64,000 bases of DNA from Comamonadaceae bacterium (GCA_027486755.1 JAIXOM010000018.1:117789-181788); one strand, 5' to 3'. Positions 17,290 through 26,222 are shown, counted from the first letter of the stretch. The notes: a model not told the origin generated them from the sequence alone. A program made the numbers and translations.

Positions 17290-18897
17290 TCAGTCGAGCA
17301 AGGTATGCAGCTTCATCTTCTGCAATTTGCCGGTGGTGGTCAGCGGCAGCCGATCCGGGGTGGTGAAATGAAAGCGCGAAGGTACCTTGTAGGCCGCCAG
17401 TTCCCGCTGGCAATGGGCCTTGAGCTCATCGGCCTGCGCCTGCTGGCCCGCTTGAGAAATGATGATGGCCACCAGGGCTTCATCGAGCGTGGGGTGCGGC
17501 ACGCCGATCACATAGGCGGTCAGCACCGAGGGGTGGCGCATCAGGATCTCTTCAACTTCTACCGGCGCGATATTGATGCCGCCGCTCTTGATCATTTCCT
17601 TGAGCCGGCCTCGGTAATACAGCCGCCCCTGCTCGTCGAGCAGGCCCAGATCGCCGCTGCGAAAGTAGCCATCCTCGTCGTAAGACTCGCGGGTTTTTTC
17701 CGGCTCCTTGTAATAGGCCAGAAACAAGGGCCCACGGATGCGGATCTCGCCCACCTCGCCGGCCGGCAAAACTGCGCCTGTTTCTATGTGGCAGATGCGC
17801 GCTGTCACATCGGGCAAGGGCTGTCCGACCGAGTGCAGGCGCATCTCCAGCGGCTCAGCCGCGTCGATGACCGCGCAGTTGCCGTAGGTCTCGCTCAGGC
17901 CGTAGACGTTGCAGATCTCGCGCACGCCCAGGGCCACCACCTGCCCGATCTGTTCGGGCGTGCCTATGGTGGCGCCACTGCGCAGACTGCTCAGGTCGCG
18001 GCGCGCCCGGTCGGGGTGGTCGCTCATGGCCTGCACCATATTGGGCGTGACATAGACGATGCTGCAGCGCTCGCGCTCAATCAGTTCCAGCGCCCCGCCG
18101 GCATCAAAATGCTCTTGCAGCACCACACAGCCGCCATGGCTGAGCAAATTGGGCATGGCATTGACACTGCCGAAGCTCCAAAAGAGCGATACCCCCAGCC
18201 AAACCCGGTCTTCATGGGTCACATGCTGGCGCTCGCCGATGTGAAAGGAATTGGTGATCCAGTTGCCCTGCTGCAGCAAGATGCCCTTGGGCGTGGCGGT
18301 CGAGCCCGAGGTGTAGAGCAGCATGCCGACATCTTCAGGGCTGGCCGCCTCGCCGGCGGCCTCCACCTGGGACTGCTCGACCTGGGGCGCCATGGCCAGT
18401 AAATCGGCCCAGCTCAACTCACCAGCTTGTGCGTCAAGCTGGGGCGGGCGCTGCGGATCGGCAGCCAGCCAGACCGTGCGGCGCAAATCGGGCAAGCGCT
18501 GGGCGTGGGGTGCCATATCGGCCAGCACCGTCCGGTAGTCCGAGCGTCTGAAGCTATCCACCGAAATCAGACAGCTGATTTGCGCATGCGAGAGGGCAAA
18601 CTCAAGCTCCCGCGGCGTGGCCCAGGTGTTCAAGCCGACCGCCACCGCGCCCAGTTGCTGGAGGGCGAGAAAAGACAGCACCCACTCCACCCGGTTGCCC
18701 ATGAGGATAGCCACATGATCCCCCCGCTTCACACCCAAAGCGGTCAGGGCGCGCGCGGTCTGCAAGACCTGCTGATGCAGTTGGCTGTAGCTCAGTCGTG
18801 CAGAGCCAGCGACGATGGCCTCGCGCTGGCCATGCTTGCTCGCCTGCTCCCGCAGCAAGGCGGGGATGGTGCGACTCAGCGGCATTGGGGTACTCAT
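17290..18897 (-). CDS. AMP-dependent acyl-CoA synthetase/ligase
   Basis: A 535-residue ANL-superfamily ligase forming an acyl-CoA from acid, ATP and CoA. Visible motifs are the phosphate loop LLYTSGSTATPKG, the adenine-binding NVYGLSETYGN, the hinge region YFRSGDLGLLDEQGRLYYRGR, and the C-terminal catalytic Lys in TTTGKLQK. AGGAAGAG precedes the ATG at a good distance. It is in the leftward LLM operon and probably starts the CoA-dependent part of the pathway; the chain or ring type of the acid is unknown. Confidence 0.9.
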   Translation of the reverse strand: MSTPMPLSRTIPALLREQASKHGQREAIVAGSARLSYSQLHQQVLQTARALTALGVKRGDHVAILMGNRVEWVLSFLALQQLGAVAVGLNTWATPRELEFALSHAQISCLISVDSFRRSDYRTVLADMAPHAQRLPDLRRTVWLAADPQRPPQLDAQAGELSWADLLAMAPQVEQSQVEAAGEAASPEDVGMLLYTSGSTATPKGILLQQGNWITNSFHIGERQHVTHEDRVWLGVSLFWSFGSVNAMPNLLSHGGCVVLQEHFDAGGALELIERERCSIVYVTPNMVQAMSDHPDRARRDLSSLRSGATIGTPEQIGQVVALGVREICNVYGLSETYGNCAVIDAAEPLEMRLHSVGQPLPDVTARICHIETGAVLPAGEVGEIRIRGPLFLAYYKEPEKTRESYDEDGYFRSGDLGLLDEQGRLYYRGRLKEMIKSGGINIAPVEVEEILMRHPSVLTAYVIGVPHPTLDEALVAIIISQAGQQAQADELKAHCQRELAAYKVPSRFHFTTPDRLPLTTTGKLQKMKLHTLLD

Positions 18898-18930
18898 AAC
18901 TCTTCCTGTTACATCTCGCTCATAAGGTAC

Positions 18931-19482
18931 TCAGCCCAATCCGTGCCAGACCGCATCCACGTCGGCCTGGATACCCGCGGACGGCAGGACCTGGGTGCTG
19001 CAATAACGCCCGGCACTGAACACCAAGGGCTGGCCATCGCTCCAGCGTATGCGCATGACCCGACCCATAAACAGCAGATGATCGCCCCCATCAATCGTGC
19101 GATCAAGCTGACATTCAAAGCTCGCCAGAGCACCGGCCAGCAGTGGCAAGCCCCCCCAACCCTCGGTGAAGTCGTGCTGGGTGAAGCGATCGCCGCGGGC
19201 GGTGGCAAAGTGGTGCGAGACATCGGCCTGCTCCAAGCTCAGCACATTGACCGCGAACTGCCCCGAGGCGACGAAATCAGCGAGCGTGCCCGAGCGTTTG
19301 ACCATGCTCCAAAGCACCAAGGCCGGATCGAGCGAGAGCGCCGAGAAGGAATTGGCGGTCAATCCCAGCCTCAAGCCCTGTTGGGTGCGGGTGGTGATGA
19401 CGGTCACACCCGTGGCGAAGCGCGCCAGAGCTTGCCGCAGCTGCCGGCCGTCATGCTGACCGTCAAGCAAAGCTTCGTTCAC
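18931..19482 (-). CDS. Flavin reductase domain protein (partner of flavin monooxygenase)
   Basis: A 183-residue protein of the HpaC/RutF-like flavin reductase family, with FATGVTVITT and the FMN-binding LTANSFSALSLDP. It reduces free FMN or FAD with NAD(P)H and passes it to a monooxygenase. The LLM-class oxidoreductase gene ends 14 bp upstream, so the two probably form a two-component oxygenase. The GTG at 19482 is chosen because an upstream extension of the frame runs into the LLM gene and is not conserved-looking. Confidence 0.85.
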   Translation of the reverse strand: MNEALLDGQHDGRQLRQALARFATGVTVITTRTQQGLRLGLTANSFSALSLDPALVLWSMVKRSGTLADFVASGQFAVNVLSLEQADVSHHFATARGDRFTQHDFTEGWGGLPLLAGALASFECQLDRTIDGGDHLLFMGRVMRIRWSDGQPLVFSAGRYCSTQVLPSAGIQADVDAVWHGLG

Positions 19483-19496
19483 ACGTTCGCCCCGGC

Positions 19497-20573
19497 TCAG
19501 GCTTGCATCAGCGGCACAACCTTTTCGGCCATCAGCTGCATCGAGCGACGCGCCAGCTGCGGATCGGTCCAATCAACGCCGGCATACATCAAGGTCCCAA
19601 ATTCGCCGGTCTCCTGCCGCAGGGCCTGCAGTTGATCGGCCACCCGCTGCGGCGAGCCGTAAATCACCAGTTTGTCGATCACACTCTCAAGGGTGATTTC
19701 GGAGTCAGGCTGTTTGGGGTCAGAGCGAAACACATCGAGCGCGCCGCGCCGCTTGAGCTTGCTGTAGAGCGAACGGTAATAGTAGTAGTAAGGGCCATCG
19801 CTGCCGGTGGCGTAGGCGCGGGCCTTGGCTTCGTCCTCGCAAACAAAAACCGTCTTGGCCACACGCCAGTTGGCAGGATCGGCCACCCGCCCCACCCGAT
19901 TGCAACCTTCTTCGTACTTGATCCAATGGCTGCGCACCCACTTGGGCAGCAAAAAGTTGGCGGAAATCGCATCCCAACCACGCGCCGCCGCCTCGGTAAT
20001 CCCTGGCGAAAACGGCGCCACTGCGGTCACCACGATCGGAGGGTGTGGCCGCTGCAAAGGCTTAGGCACGGTGCCCATACCGGTTTCGGGAATATGGGTG
20101 CGGGCAGTGCTGATGTTCCAGAACTGACCCTTGATGTTGTAGGGCGGCTCGCTGGCCCAGATCTCCAGCAACTGGTTGATGGCCTCCAAAAACATGGCGG
20201 GCCGATTCATGTCCATATTGCCGTAGACCTCGGCATCCGATGGCAGGGCGCCGGGGCTGATGCCCAGGATGAAGCGCCCGCCGAGCAGGTGGTCAAGCAT
20301 CGCGATATGCCCCGCCACAGCCGCCGGATGGTGGTTGGGCATATTGAGCGTGCCGGTACCGAGCTTGATGCGCTTGGTGGCATCGACCAAGGTGGCCATG
20401 AACAGCGCCGAGGAGGTGATGTTTTCCTCCGGGTCGGTGGCATGCTCGCCACAATAGCCTTCCACAAAACCCAGTTCATCGGCCAGGATGAAAGCTTGCC
20501 TGTCCTCGCGCAAAGTCTGCTGCCAGTCCTTGCCGATGGGATGCATGGGCATGGTGAAAAAGCCGAGTTTCAT
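19497..20573 (-). CDS. LLM-class flavin-dependent monooxygenase (limonene/alkanal monooxygenase-like)
   Basis: A 358-residue luciferase-like TIM-barrel protein, starting MKLGFFTMPMHPIGKDW and containing GEHATDPEENITSS, LGTGTLNMPNHHPAAVAGHIAMLD and GRFILGISPGALPSDAE, which place it in the subgroup often named limonene 1,2-monooxygenase-like. It should use reduced flavin from the reductase encoded just downstream to oxygenate a substrate. AGGAGA lies directly before the ATG (20573). It is the first gene of an eight-gene leftward operon; its promoter region carries the shared TTTC-N8-GAAA palindrome at 20628. Confidence 0.87.
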   Translation of the reverse strand: MKLGFFTMPMHPIGKDWQQTLREDRQAFILADELGFVEGYCGEHATDPEENITSSALFMATLVDATKRIKLGTGTLNMPNHHPAAVAGHIAMLDHLLGGRFILGISPGALPSDAEVYGNMDMNRPAMFLEAINQLLEIWASEPPYNIKGQFWNISTARTHIPETGMGTVPKPLQRPHPPIVVTAVAPFSPGITEAAARGWDAISANFLLPKWVRSHWIKYEEGCNRVGRVADPANWRVAKTVFVCEDEAKARAYATGSDGPYYYYYRSLYSKLKRRGALDVFRSDPKQPDSEITLESVIDKLVIYGSPQRVADQLQALRQETGEFGTLMYAGVDWTDPQLARRSMQLMAEKVVPLMQA

Positions 20574-20618
20574 CAAATCTCCTGGGAAAAAAATTTGCGC
20601 CCTGCCTGAGGTCGCCTT

Positions 20619-20673
20619 CTGTTAATATTTCGATATCTGGAAAAGATATCTAATTTTTCGAAAAGTTTAACAG
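20619..20673. promoter_or_regulatory. Operator candidate A (TTTC-N8-GAAA) between LLM operon and cupin gene
   Basis: A full palindrome TTTCGATATCTGGAAA occupies 20628-20643. A second copy 20 bp further keeps only its right half (GAAA at 20660-20663). The pair is enclosed by a perfect 7-bp inverted repeat, CTGTTAA (20619-20625) and TTAACAG (20667-20673). It lies 55 bp upstream of the LLM start and 150 bp upstream of the divergent gene, so it could serve both. The same palindrome occurs at 22460, 32746, 46845 and 46864; the binding protein is inferred to be the IclR regulator at 21627. Confidence 0.6.
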
Positions 20674-20793
20674 TCTCTATTTGGCTTGACAAGTTGCCCG
20701 GTGACGCCTTCGTGCAATGCCATTGAACAAGGCCAACCTAGAATGATTTGACCCCGTTTTTCGCCCAGCTTCTAAAAACTCAGAGGGCCGCGC

Positions 20794-21567
20794 ATGATCT
20801 TGCAACAATCCTTGGAAGAGAGTCGATCCACTTATCGCCGGGTCGAACTGCCCCATTTCCGCGGCGCGGTGATCGACTTTATCGAGCCACCCAACAACCA
20901 CGACTTACCTCGGCCCCAGGCTTTTCTGGTCCAGCAAGATCCGCACTGGGTCCTGCCCACCCACTTTCACCAAGAACATCAGTTCCAGCTCTTTGTCGGC
21001 GGTGGCGCCAGCCTGGGTCAGCATGCGGTCCGCCATCTGGAGGTGCACTACGCCTCGCCCCACTCGGCCTACGGACCACTGACTGCCGACGAACGTGGCC
21101 TCGAATATTTCACCCTGCGCGCAGTGAGCGATCAAGGCGCATGGGTTTTGCCCAACAAGCGCAGCGACCTCTTGCTGCGCATCCCCAAAATGCAAAAGCA
21201 CGCTGCGCCACAGCGTACCGCTGACGCACAGACACTGCAGCAATTAACAGCCCCCGAGCAGGAGACACTGATCACACCCGAACCCGGAGGGCCAGGCGCC
21301 TGGATCATGCGTCTGCCTCCCCTTGGCAGTGGACAAGCACCCACGCCCAGCCCCGGCAGTGCCGGCCGCTTTCACATCCTCACCTGCGGCCAAGCCACGA
21401 CCAGCGAAGGCGCTTTGCAAGGGCTGGCTGTGATCTGGACCGGACCGGGGCAAGAGGTTCTACTTCAGGCTGGCCACGAAGGCGCCGAGGTGGTCGTCAT
21501 GGAGTACCCCGAGCAGGCAGCACGATCCTTCGTCAAAGACATGGATCTGCAGACGCGGCCTTACTGA
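20794..21567 (+). CDS. Cupin-like protein of unknown function
   Basis: A 257-residue soluble protein without signal peptide. The segment THFHQEHQFQLFVGGGASLG (about residues 49-68) resembles the metal-binding His motif of a small beta-barrel cupin, and PHSAYGPLTADERGLEYFTLR looks like a following strand pair. A second barrel-like half may follow (FHILTCGQ, GLAVIWTGPGQEVLL). I cannot assign a function. It is transcribed divergently from the LLM operon across operator candidate A and precedes the IclR gene by 59 bp, so a role in the pathway or in sensing it is possible. Confidence 0.7.
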   Translation: MILQQSLEESRSTYRRVELPHFRGAVIDFIEPPNNHDLPRPQAFLVQQDPHWVLPTHFHQEHQFQLFVGGGASLGQHAVRHLEVHYASPHSAYGPLTADERGLEYFTLRAVSDQGAWVLPNKRSDLLLRIPKMQKHAAPQRTADAQTLQQLTAPEQETLITPEPGGPGAWIMRLPPLGSGQAPTPSPGSAGRFHILTCGQATTSEGALQGLAVIWTGPGQEVLLQAGHEGAEVVVMEYPEQAARSFVKDMDLQTRPY

Positions 21568-21626
21568 AATGTAGTCGTCGAAAGTTCAAACCTGTCACGC
21601 CTGCGGGCACCAACCATCACTCCGGC

Positions 21627-22421
21627 ATGAACCCCCAACGTTATCTGCGCACCTTTGACATCCTCAATCTGCTGATTTCGCAAAAACAGGGCCTCAAGCT
21701 CACAGAGATCAAGCAGGCCTTGAATCTGCCTGTCAGTAGCGTCCACAACGCGCTACAGACCATGGTCAGCGCCGATGTGGTCAGCGTCGACGAAGACCTG
21801 CGCTACACACTGGGCCCGCGGACGGTGGCGCTGGCCTTGCGCACCGTGCAATCTCTGGACCTGCGCAGTCTGGCCCGTCGGCACTTGCAGGACCTGGCCA
21901 AGGACATCGGCGACGATGTGTATCTGGGCCTGCGACTGGGCAAGCGGGTCATCTATGCCGACCGCATTCTTGGCACCCGCCGCATCTCCCTGGACATACG
22001 TCTGGGCGAACCGCTGTACCTGCACAGCACGGCCACCGGCAAGCTGTTTGCCGCCTTCGACGACAAACTGGCCAGCCAGGCGCTGGCCGACAAGCTGCCC
22101 AGGCTCACCCCCACCACCATCACCGACAAGAAGGAGCTGGAGCGCGAGTATGAACGTATCCGCGAGGCGGGCTACTCCAAGAGTCAGGAAGAGTCCTCAA
22201 CAGGCATCGTCGGCTACGCCCTTCCGGTCCACGATGCGGCAGGCTCGCTGGCCGCTGCAGTGCATGTATCGGTTCTGGCCACCCGGGCCACGAAGGCACA
22301 CGAGCGCCAACTGCTGATAGCGGGACGTCACTGTGCCGAGATGATCGAAAAAGCCATGGGGCATGTCCGGGAAGGCAGCCCCGCCAAACCTGAACGGACA
22401 CGCCGCAGCAGCTCAGACTAA
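21627..22421 (+). CDS. IclR family transcriptional regulator
   Basis: A 264-residue regulator. The N-terminal winged helix (RTFDILNLLISQKQGLKLTEI, then LPVSSVHNALQTMVSADVV) is followed by the IclR effector domain with DDVYLGLRLGKRVIYADRI, LYLHSTATGKLFAAF and GIVGYALPVHDAAGSLAAAVHV. Such proteins bind short imperfect palindromes and respond to aromatic or carboxylic effectors. It is the only transcriptional regulator gene in the 12-47 kb catabolic island, and the palindrome TTTC-N8-GAAA lies 39 bp after its stop codon and before three other promoters. Regulation of these four units by this protein is inference. Confidence 0.9.
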   Translation: MNPQRYLRTFDILNLLISQKQGLKLTEIKQALNLPVSSVHNALQTMVSADVVSVDEDLRYTLGPRTVALALRTVQSLDLRSLARRHLQDLAKDIGDDVYLGLRLGKRVIYADRILGTRRISLDIRLGEPLYLHSTATGKLFAAFDDKLASQALADKLPRLTPTTITDKKELEREYERIREAGYSKSQEESSTGIVGYALPVHDAAGSLAAAVHVSVLATRATKAHERQLLIAGRHCAEMIEKAMGHVREGSPAKPERTRRSSSD

Positions 22422-22439
22422 GAAAACCCTCTGCTATAG

Positions 22440-22475
22440 TTTCGAAATCGCATAAATATTTTCGTGATTTCGAAA
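22440..22475. promoter_or_regulatory. Operator candidate B upstream of second Bug-protein operon
   Basis: A full palindrome TTTCGTGATTTCGAAA lies at 22460-22475, with AAATATTT directly on both sides of its core. A left half-copy (TTTCGAAAT) starts at 22440, exactly 20 bp upstream. The element sits in the 112-bp gap between the IclR stop (22421) and the binding-protein start (22534). It matches the spacing of sites A, C and D. Confidence 0.6.
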
Positions 22476-22533
22476 TATTTTGCTGGCAGGCGCCGGCTGG
22501 CTGCACAACACAATGAACCCAAGGAGCATCACC

Positions 22534-23514
22534 ATGACAAGCCAATCAACAAACTTGCGTAGGCGCCATCTGCTGGCCGCCGCTTCGGCCTTTGGGCTGA
22601 TGGGGAACACCCCTGTCCTGGCTCAGGACAACAGCCTGCGGCTGTCCGTTGGTTTTCCGCCAGGCGGCTCGGGCGACTTGTTTGCCCGCTTCCTGGCCGA
22701 CGCATTGCGCGAAGAACTCGGCCGCGCTGTGGTGGTCGAAAACCGGCCCGGCGGCGGCGGCATGACGGTGGCCACCACCTTCCTGCGCGCACCCAAGGAT
22801 GGCAATCACCTGATGCTGGCTACCGGATCGACCGCCATCTCCGCGCCCATCTCGCGGGCGAAGGCACCCTACAACCCGGTCGACGACTTTCAGTGGATCG
22901 CACTGATGTCCAACGCGCCCTTCGTCATCGCCCTGCACCCGAGCGTGCCGGTGCGCGACCTGCCGGGCCTGGTGGCCTACTGCAAGGACAACCCGGGAAA
23001 GCTCACCTACGGCCATGCCGGGCTGGGCACCACGGTACACCTGGCCGGCGAACTCTTCAAGGACATGGCCGGCATCAAAATTCTTGACGTGCCCTATGCG
23101 GGTAGCGCACCGGCCATCAATGACACCATCGCCGGAACGGTGCAGATGAACATTGAAACCTCGGCCACCTTGCTGCCGCACCACAAGTCGGGAAGGCTGC
23201 GCATCATCTGCACCATGGCCGAGGCGCGTGAAAAAATTGCACCAGAGATTCCTACCGCGCGCGAGGCAGGCTTAGATTTGATCGCCGGCACCTGCAATCT
23301 GCTGGCAGCCCCCCTGGGGACGCCACCACAGCTGATCGAGCCGATCGCCCGGGCGGTATCGCGCGTCATGGAAAAGCCAGCCGTGGTTGAACGACTGCTT
23401 CAACAGGGCATACAGCCGATCAGTAACTCCAACCCGGCCCAGGCCCGCGCCTTTGTGACGAGCGAGGTCGCACGCTGGTCAGCGGTGGTCAAAAAGCTGG
23501 GTATCGCACTTTGA
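22534..23514 (+). CDS. Bug-family tripartite tricarboxylate transporter substrate-binding protein
   Basis: A 326-residue periplasmic receptor. It has an Arg-rich, Tat-like leader (LRRRHLLAAASAFGLMG) cleaved near PVLAQDN and the Bug core RLSVGFPPGGSGDLFARFLADAL. The ATG at 22534 has a strong AAGGAG 7 bp upstream, preferred over in-frame ATG 22513. No membrane subunits are encoded nearby. It heads a rightward unit with the nitronate-monooxygenase-like and crotonase genes, under operator candidate B. Confidence 0.9.
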   Translation: MTSQSTNLRRRHLLAAASAFGLMGNTPVLAQDNSLRLSVGFPPGGSGDLFARFLADALREELGRAVVVENRPGGGGMTVATTFLRAPKDGNHLMLATGSTAISAPISRAKAPYNPVDDFQWIALMSNAPFVIALHPSVPVRDLPGLVAYCKDNPGKLTYGHAGLGTTVHLAGELFKDMAGIKILDVPYAGSAPAINDTIAGTVQMNIETSATLLPHHKSGRLRIICTMAEAREKIAPEIPTAREAGLDLIAGTCNLLAAPLGTPPQLIEPIARAVSRVMEKPAVVERLLQQGIQPISNSNPAQARAFVTSEVARWSAVVKKLGIAL

Positions 23515-23563
23515 TCCTGGCAGCGCCACCGGCTGCTGCCCTCCATCACTAGAAAAACAAGCC

Positions 23564-24691
23564 ATGCAAACTCCTCTGTGTCGGCGGCTCGGCTGCGAGC
23601 TGCCGATTTTTGCCTTTTCTCATTGCCGCGATGTGGTGGTCGCCGTCACCAAGGCCGGCGGCTTTGGGGTACTGGGCGCAGCCACCTTCTCGCCCCAGCA
23701 GCTTGAAGCCGAGCTGCGCTGGATCGACGACCATGTGGACGGACGGCCCTACGGTGTGGATGTGATCATTCCCACCGCTTATGACAAGCAAGCTGAAGAG
23801 GCCAGCGCAGAAGACCTGGCCGCCATGATCCCCAGCGAGCACCGCGCCTTCATGGACCGCCTGCTGGCCGACGCCAAGGTGCCACCGCTGCCCGACGGCG
23901 AGCGCGAGCGCATCACCCGCGAGATCGTCGAAGGCCGTGGCAGCATGACGCCCGACGGCGCGCGCCGCCTGCTGGCCGTGGCGCTCGAGCACCCGCAGGT
24001 CAAAATGGTGGTCAGCGCCCTGGGCTCGCCCCCGCCGGATGTGATCGCCCTGCTGCGCGAGCGCGGCATTGTGATCGGTGCGATGTGCGGCAAGGCCGAA
24101 CATGCGGCCCGCCATATGCAGGCCGGGGTCGATGTGATCGTCGCCCAGGGCACCGAAGCCGGCGGCCACACCGGCGAGATCGCTACCATGGTGCTGGTGC
24201 CCCAGGTGGTTGAAGCCTGCGCTGGCAAAGTGGCGGTGCTGGCCGCTGGCGGCATTGCCCGTGGCAGCCAAATCGCCGCCTGCCTGGCGCTGGGCGCGCA
24301 AGGCGTGTGGTGCGGCACCGTCTGGCTGTGCACCCGCGAAAGCGAGCTCGACCCCTTCGAGAAGGAAGTTCTGTTCGAAGCCCGCACCGAAGACGCGGTG
24401 CGCCGCAAAGCCCGCACTGGCAAAACCGTGCGCATGATCCGCAGTCAGCTCTCTGAAGCCTGGGAGCAACCCGGTGCACCGGCCTACCTGCCGACACCGC
24501 TACAAGGCATCCTCTACAACGAAGCGCATGCACGGGTGGTCAAAGCCCGGCGCAAGGAGCTTTACTCCTTTCCGGCTGGCCAGGTGGTGGGCATGATCCG
24601 TGAAGAAAGCTCGGTCAAAGACGTGATGCTGCGCATGCAGATGGAATACCTGGAGGCGGTCGAACGCTTGCAGGCCCTGACGCAAGAGTAA
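23564..24691 (+). CDS. Nitronate monooxygenase/enoyl-reductase family flavoprotein
   Basis: A 375-residue FMN TIM-barrel protein of the 2-nitropropane dioxygenase (NMO/FabK-like) family. It has the N-terminal LCRRLGCELPIFAF, the glycine segment TKAGGFGVLGAA, and the hallmark QGTEAGGHTGEI with the catalytic His, followed by VLAAGGIARGSQ for phosphate binding. Members oxidise nitronates or act as quinone or enoyl reductases, so the exact reaction is open. Its length and the insert around residues 70-130 differ from FabK. It is 49 bp after the Bug gene and 9 bp before the crotonase gene. Confidence 0.85.
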   Translation: MQTPLCRRLGCELPIFAFSHCRDVVVAVTKAGGFGVLGAATFSPQQLEAELRWIDDHVDGRPYGVDVIIPTAYDKQAEEASAEDLAAMIPSEHRAFMDRLLADAKVPPLPDGERERITREIVEGRGSMTPDGARRLLAVALEHPQVKMVVSALGSPPPDVIALLRERGIVIGAMCGKAEHAARHMQAGVDVIVAQGTEAGGHTGEIATMVLVPQVVEACAGKVAVLAAGGIARGSQIAACLALGAQGVWCGTVWLCTRESELDPFEKEVLFEARTEDAVRRKARTGKTVRMIRSQLSEAWEQPGAPAYLPTPLQGILYNEAHARVVKARRKELYSFPAGQVVGMIREESSVKDVMLRMQMEYLEAVERLQALTQE

Positions 24692-24700
24692 GGAAACCCT

Positions 24701-25465
24701 ATGGACAAAGAGGTACTGGTTGAGCACGACGCCGGGCTGGTGATCATCACCATCAACCGTCCCGATCAACGCAATGCGGTCAACCGAGCGGTGTCCTATG
24801 GCGTGTGCGAAGCCATCGATGAATTCGAGCGCAATCCCGACTTGCGCGTCGCCATCCTGACCGGCGCCGGCGGCAACTTCTGTTCGGGCATGGACCTCAA
24901 GGCGTTTTTGCGCGGCGAGGTGACCCGGGTCGAAGGCCGCGGCATCCTGGGCATCGCCCGCACCCCGCCCACCAAGCCGCTGATCGCCGCCGTCGAGGGC
25001 TACGCCCTGGCCGGCGGCTTTGAGTCCATGCTGGTGTGCGATCTGGTGGTGGCCGCCCGCAATGCCCAGTTCGGCCTGCCCGAGGTCAAGCGCGGCCTGG
25101 CCGCCGCCGCCGGTGGCCTGATGCGGCTGCCCCGTCTGATTCCTCAGCGCATCGCCATGGAAATGGCGCTGACCGGCGATACCGTGCCTGCCGAGCGGCT
25201 CTACCCCTACGGTCTGTTCAACGCCCTGGTCGAACCCGGCCAGGCCTTGGAGCAGGCCAAGCAACTGGCCCGGCGCATCATTGCCAACGCGCCGATGTCG
25301 GTGGCCGCCAGCAAGCGGGTGGTCGTCGAGCAGCGCGACTGGCCGACCGCCGAGATGTTCGACCGGCAAGAGCCCATCACCGGTCCGGTGCTCAAGTCGC
25401 AAGACGCGCGCGAAGGCGCGGCCGCCTTTGCCGAGCGGCGTGCGCCACAATGGCGGGGCATTTAA
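24701..25465 (+). CDS. Enoyl-CoA hydratase/isomerase (crotonase) family protein
   Basis: A 254-residue crotonase-fold protein. It has the oxyanion-hole motif GGNFCSGMDLKAFL and VEGYALAGGFESMLVCDLV, where both hydratase-type glutamates appear to be kept (Glu in GGFES and Glu in LPEVKRG). It should hydrate or isomerise an enoyl-CoA in beta-oxidation-like steps of the island's pathway. It follows the NMO-family gene by 9 bp and is the last clearly catabolic gene of this rightward unit. Confidence 0.88.
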   Translation: MDKEVLVEHDAGLVIITINRPDQRNAVNRAVSYGVCEAIDEFERNPDLRVAILTGAGGNFCSGMDLKAFLRGEVTRVEGRGILGIARTPPTKPLIAAVEGYALAGGFESMLVCDLVVAARNAQFGLPEVKRGLAAAAGGLMRLPRLIPQRIAMEMALTGDTVPAERLYPYGLFNALVEPGQALEQAKQLARRIIANAPMSVAASKRVVVEQRDWPTAEMFDRQEPITGPVLKSQDAREGAAAFAERRAPQWRGI

Positions 25466-25502
25466 GCCTGCAAGCCCCGCTTGCGGGCTGAGCCCGCTCA
25501 CC

Positions 25503-26222
25503 ATGAACAGCCCTGCGCCATCTGCGCTGATCCGGCGCGCCGCCACCCTGGTCGTCCTGCGCCCCAGCGATGCCGGCCCCCAATCGCTGCTGCTGCGCCG
25601 CGCCGACAAGGGCGACCAAAACAGCAACGCCTGGGTCTTCCCAGGCGGGCTGGTGGACCCCGGCGACGCCCAATGCCACGACATCTGCCACGGCCTGAGC
25701 GACGCCCAGGCCAGCGCTCAACTCCAACTTGCCGCAGGCGGCCTCGATCACCATGTGGCCGCCATCCGCGAATGCTTTGAAGAGGCCGGCTTGCTGCTGG
25801 CCTGCGACAGCGCCGGCCAAGACCTGGGCAGCCAGCACCCCGCCCTGCGCGCACTGGCCGAGCAACGGCGCCGGCTGGCCCAGGGCGAGCTTGAACTCAA
25901 AGCCCTATGTGAGCAAGAGGGCATACAGCTGGCCGCCAACCGCCTGCACTACATCGCCCACTGGATCACCCCGCCGGTACGGCCCAAACGCTTTGACACC
26001 CGCTTCTTCCTGACCACCGTGGCTGCCGACCAGCAGGCCGAGCACGACACCATAGAGACGGTGCACCACCAATGGATACGCCCAGCCGATATGCTCAGCA
26101 GCGACGAGGCCAGCCGACTCATGGCACCCCAACGCAGCGTGCTCGAAACCCTGGCCGCCTTCGACAGCCTGCCGGCCATCGTGCAATGGGCGGCGCAGGT
26201 GCAGGTGGTGACGCGGCCTTGA
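25503..26222 (+). CDS. NUDIX hydrolase domain protein
   Basis: A 239-residue protein resembling the NUDT19-like/CoA-pyrophosphatase subgroup. The N-terminal RRAATLVVLRPSD leads to WVFPGGLVDPGD, and the Nudix helix appears as AAIRECFEEAGLLL after an insert. Hydrolysis of nucleoside- or CoA-diphosphate linkages is expected; trimming acyl-CoA in a CoA-rich pathway is possible but unproven. The ATG at 25503 follows the crotonase stop by 37 bp. Confidence 0.83.
   Translation: MNSPAPSALIRRAATLVVLRPSDAGPQSLLLRRADKGDQNSNAWVFPGGLVDPGDAQCHDICHGLSDAQASAQLQLAAGGLDHHVAAIRECFEEAGLLLACDSAGQDLGSQHPALRALAEQRRRLAQGELELKALCEQEGIQLAANRLHYIAHWITPPVRPKRFDTRFFLTTVAADQQAEHDTIETVHHQWIRPADMLSSDEASRLMAPQRSVLETLAAFDSLPAIVQWAAQVQVVTRP

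Noticed and set aside
16954..18402. 482-codon plus-strand frame opposite the AMP ligase
   Set aside because: It spans the ends of two well-supported minus-strand genes and has no family features.
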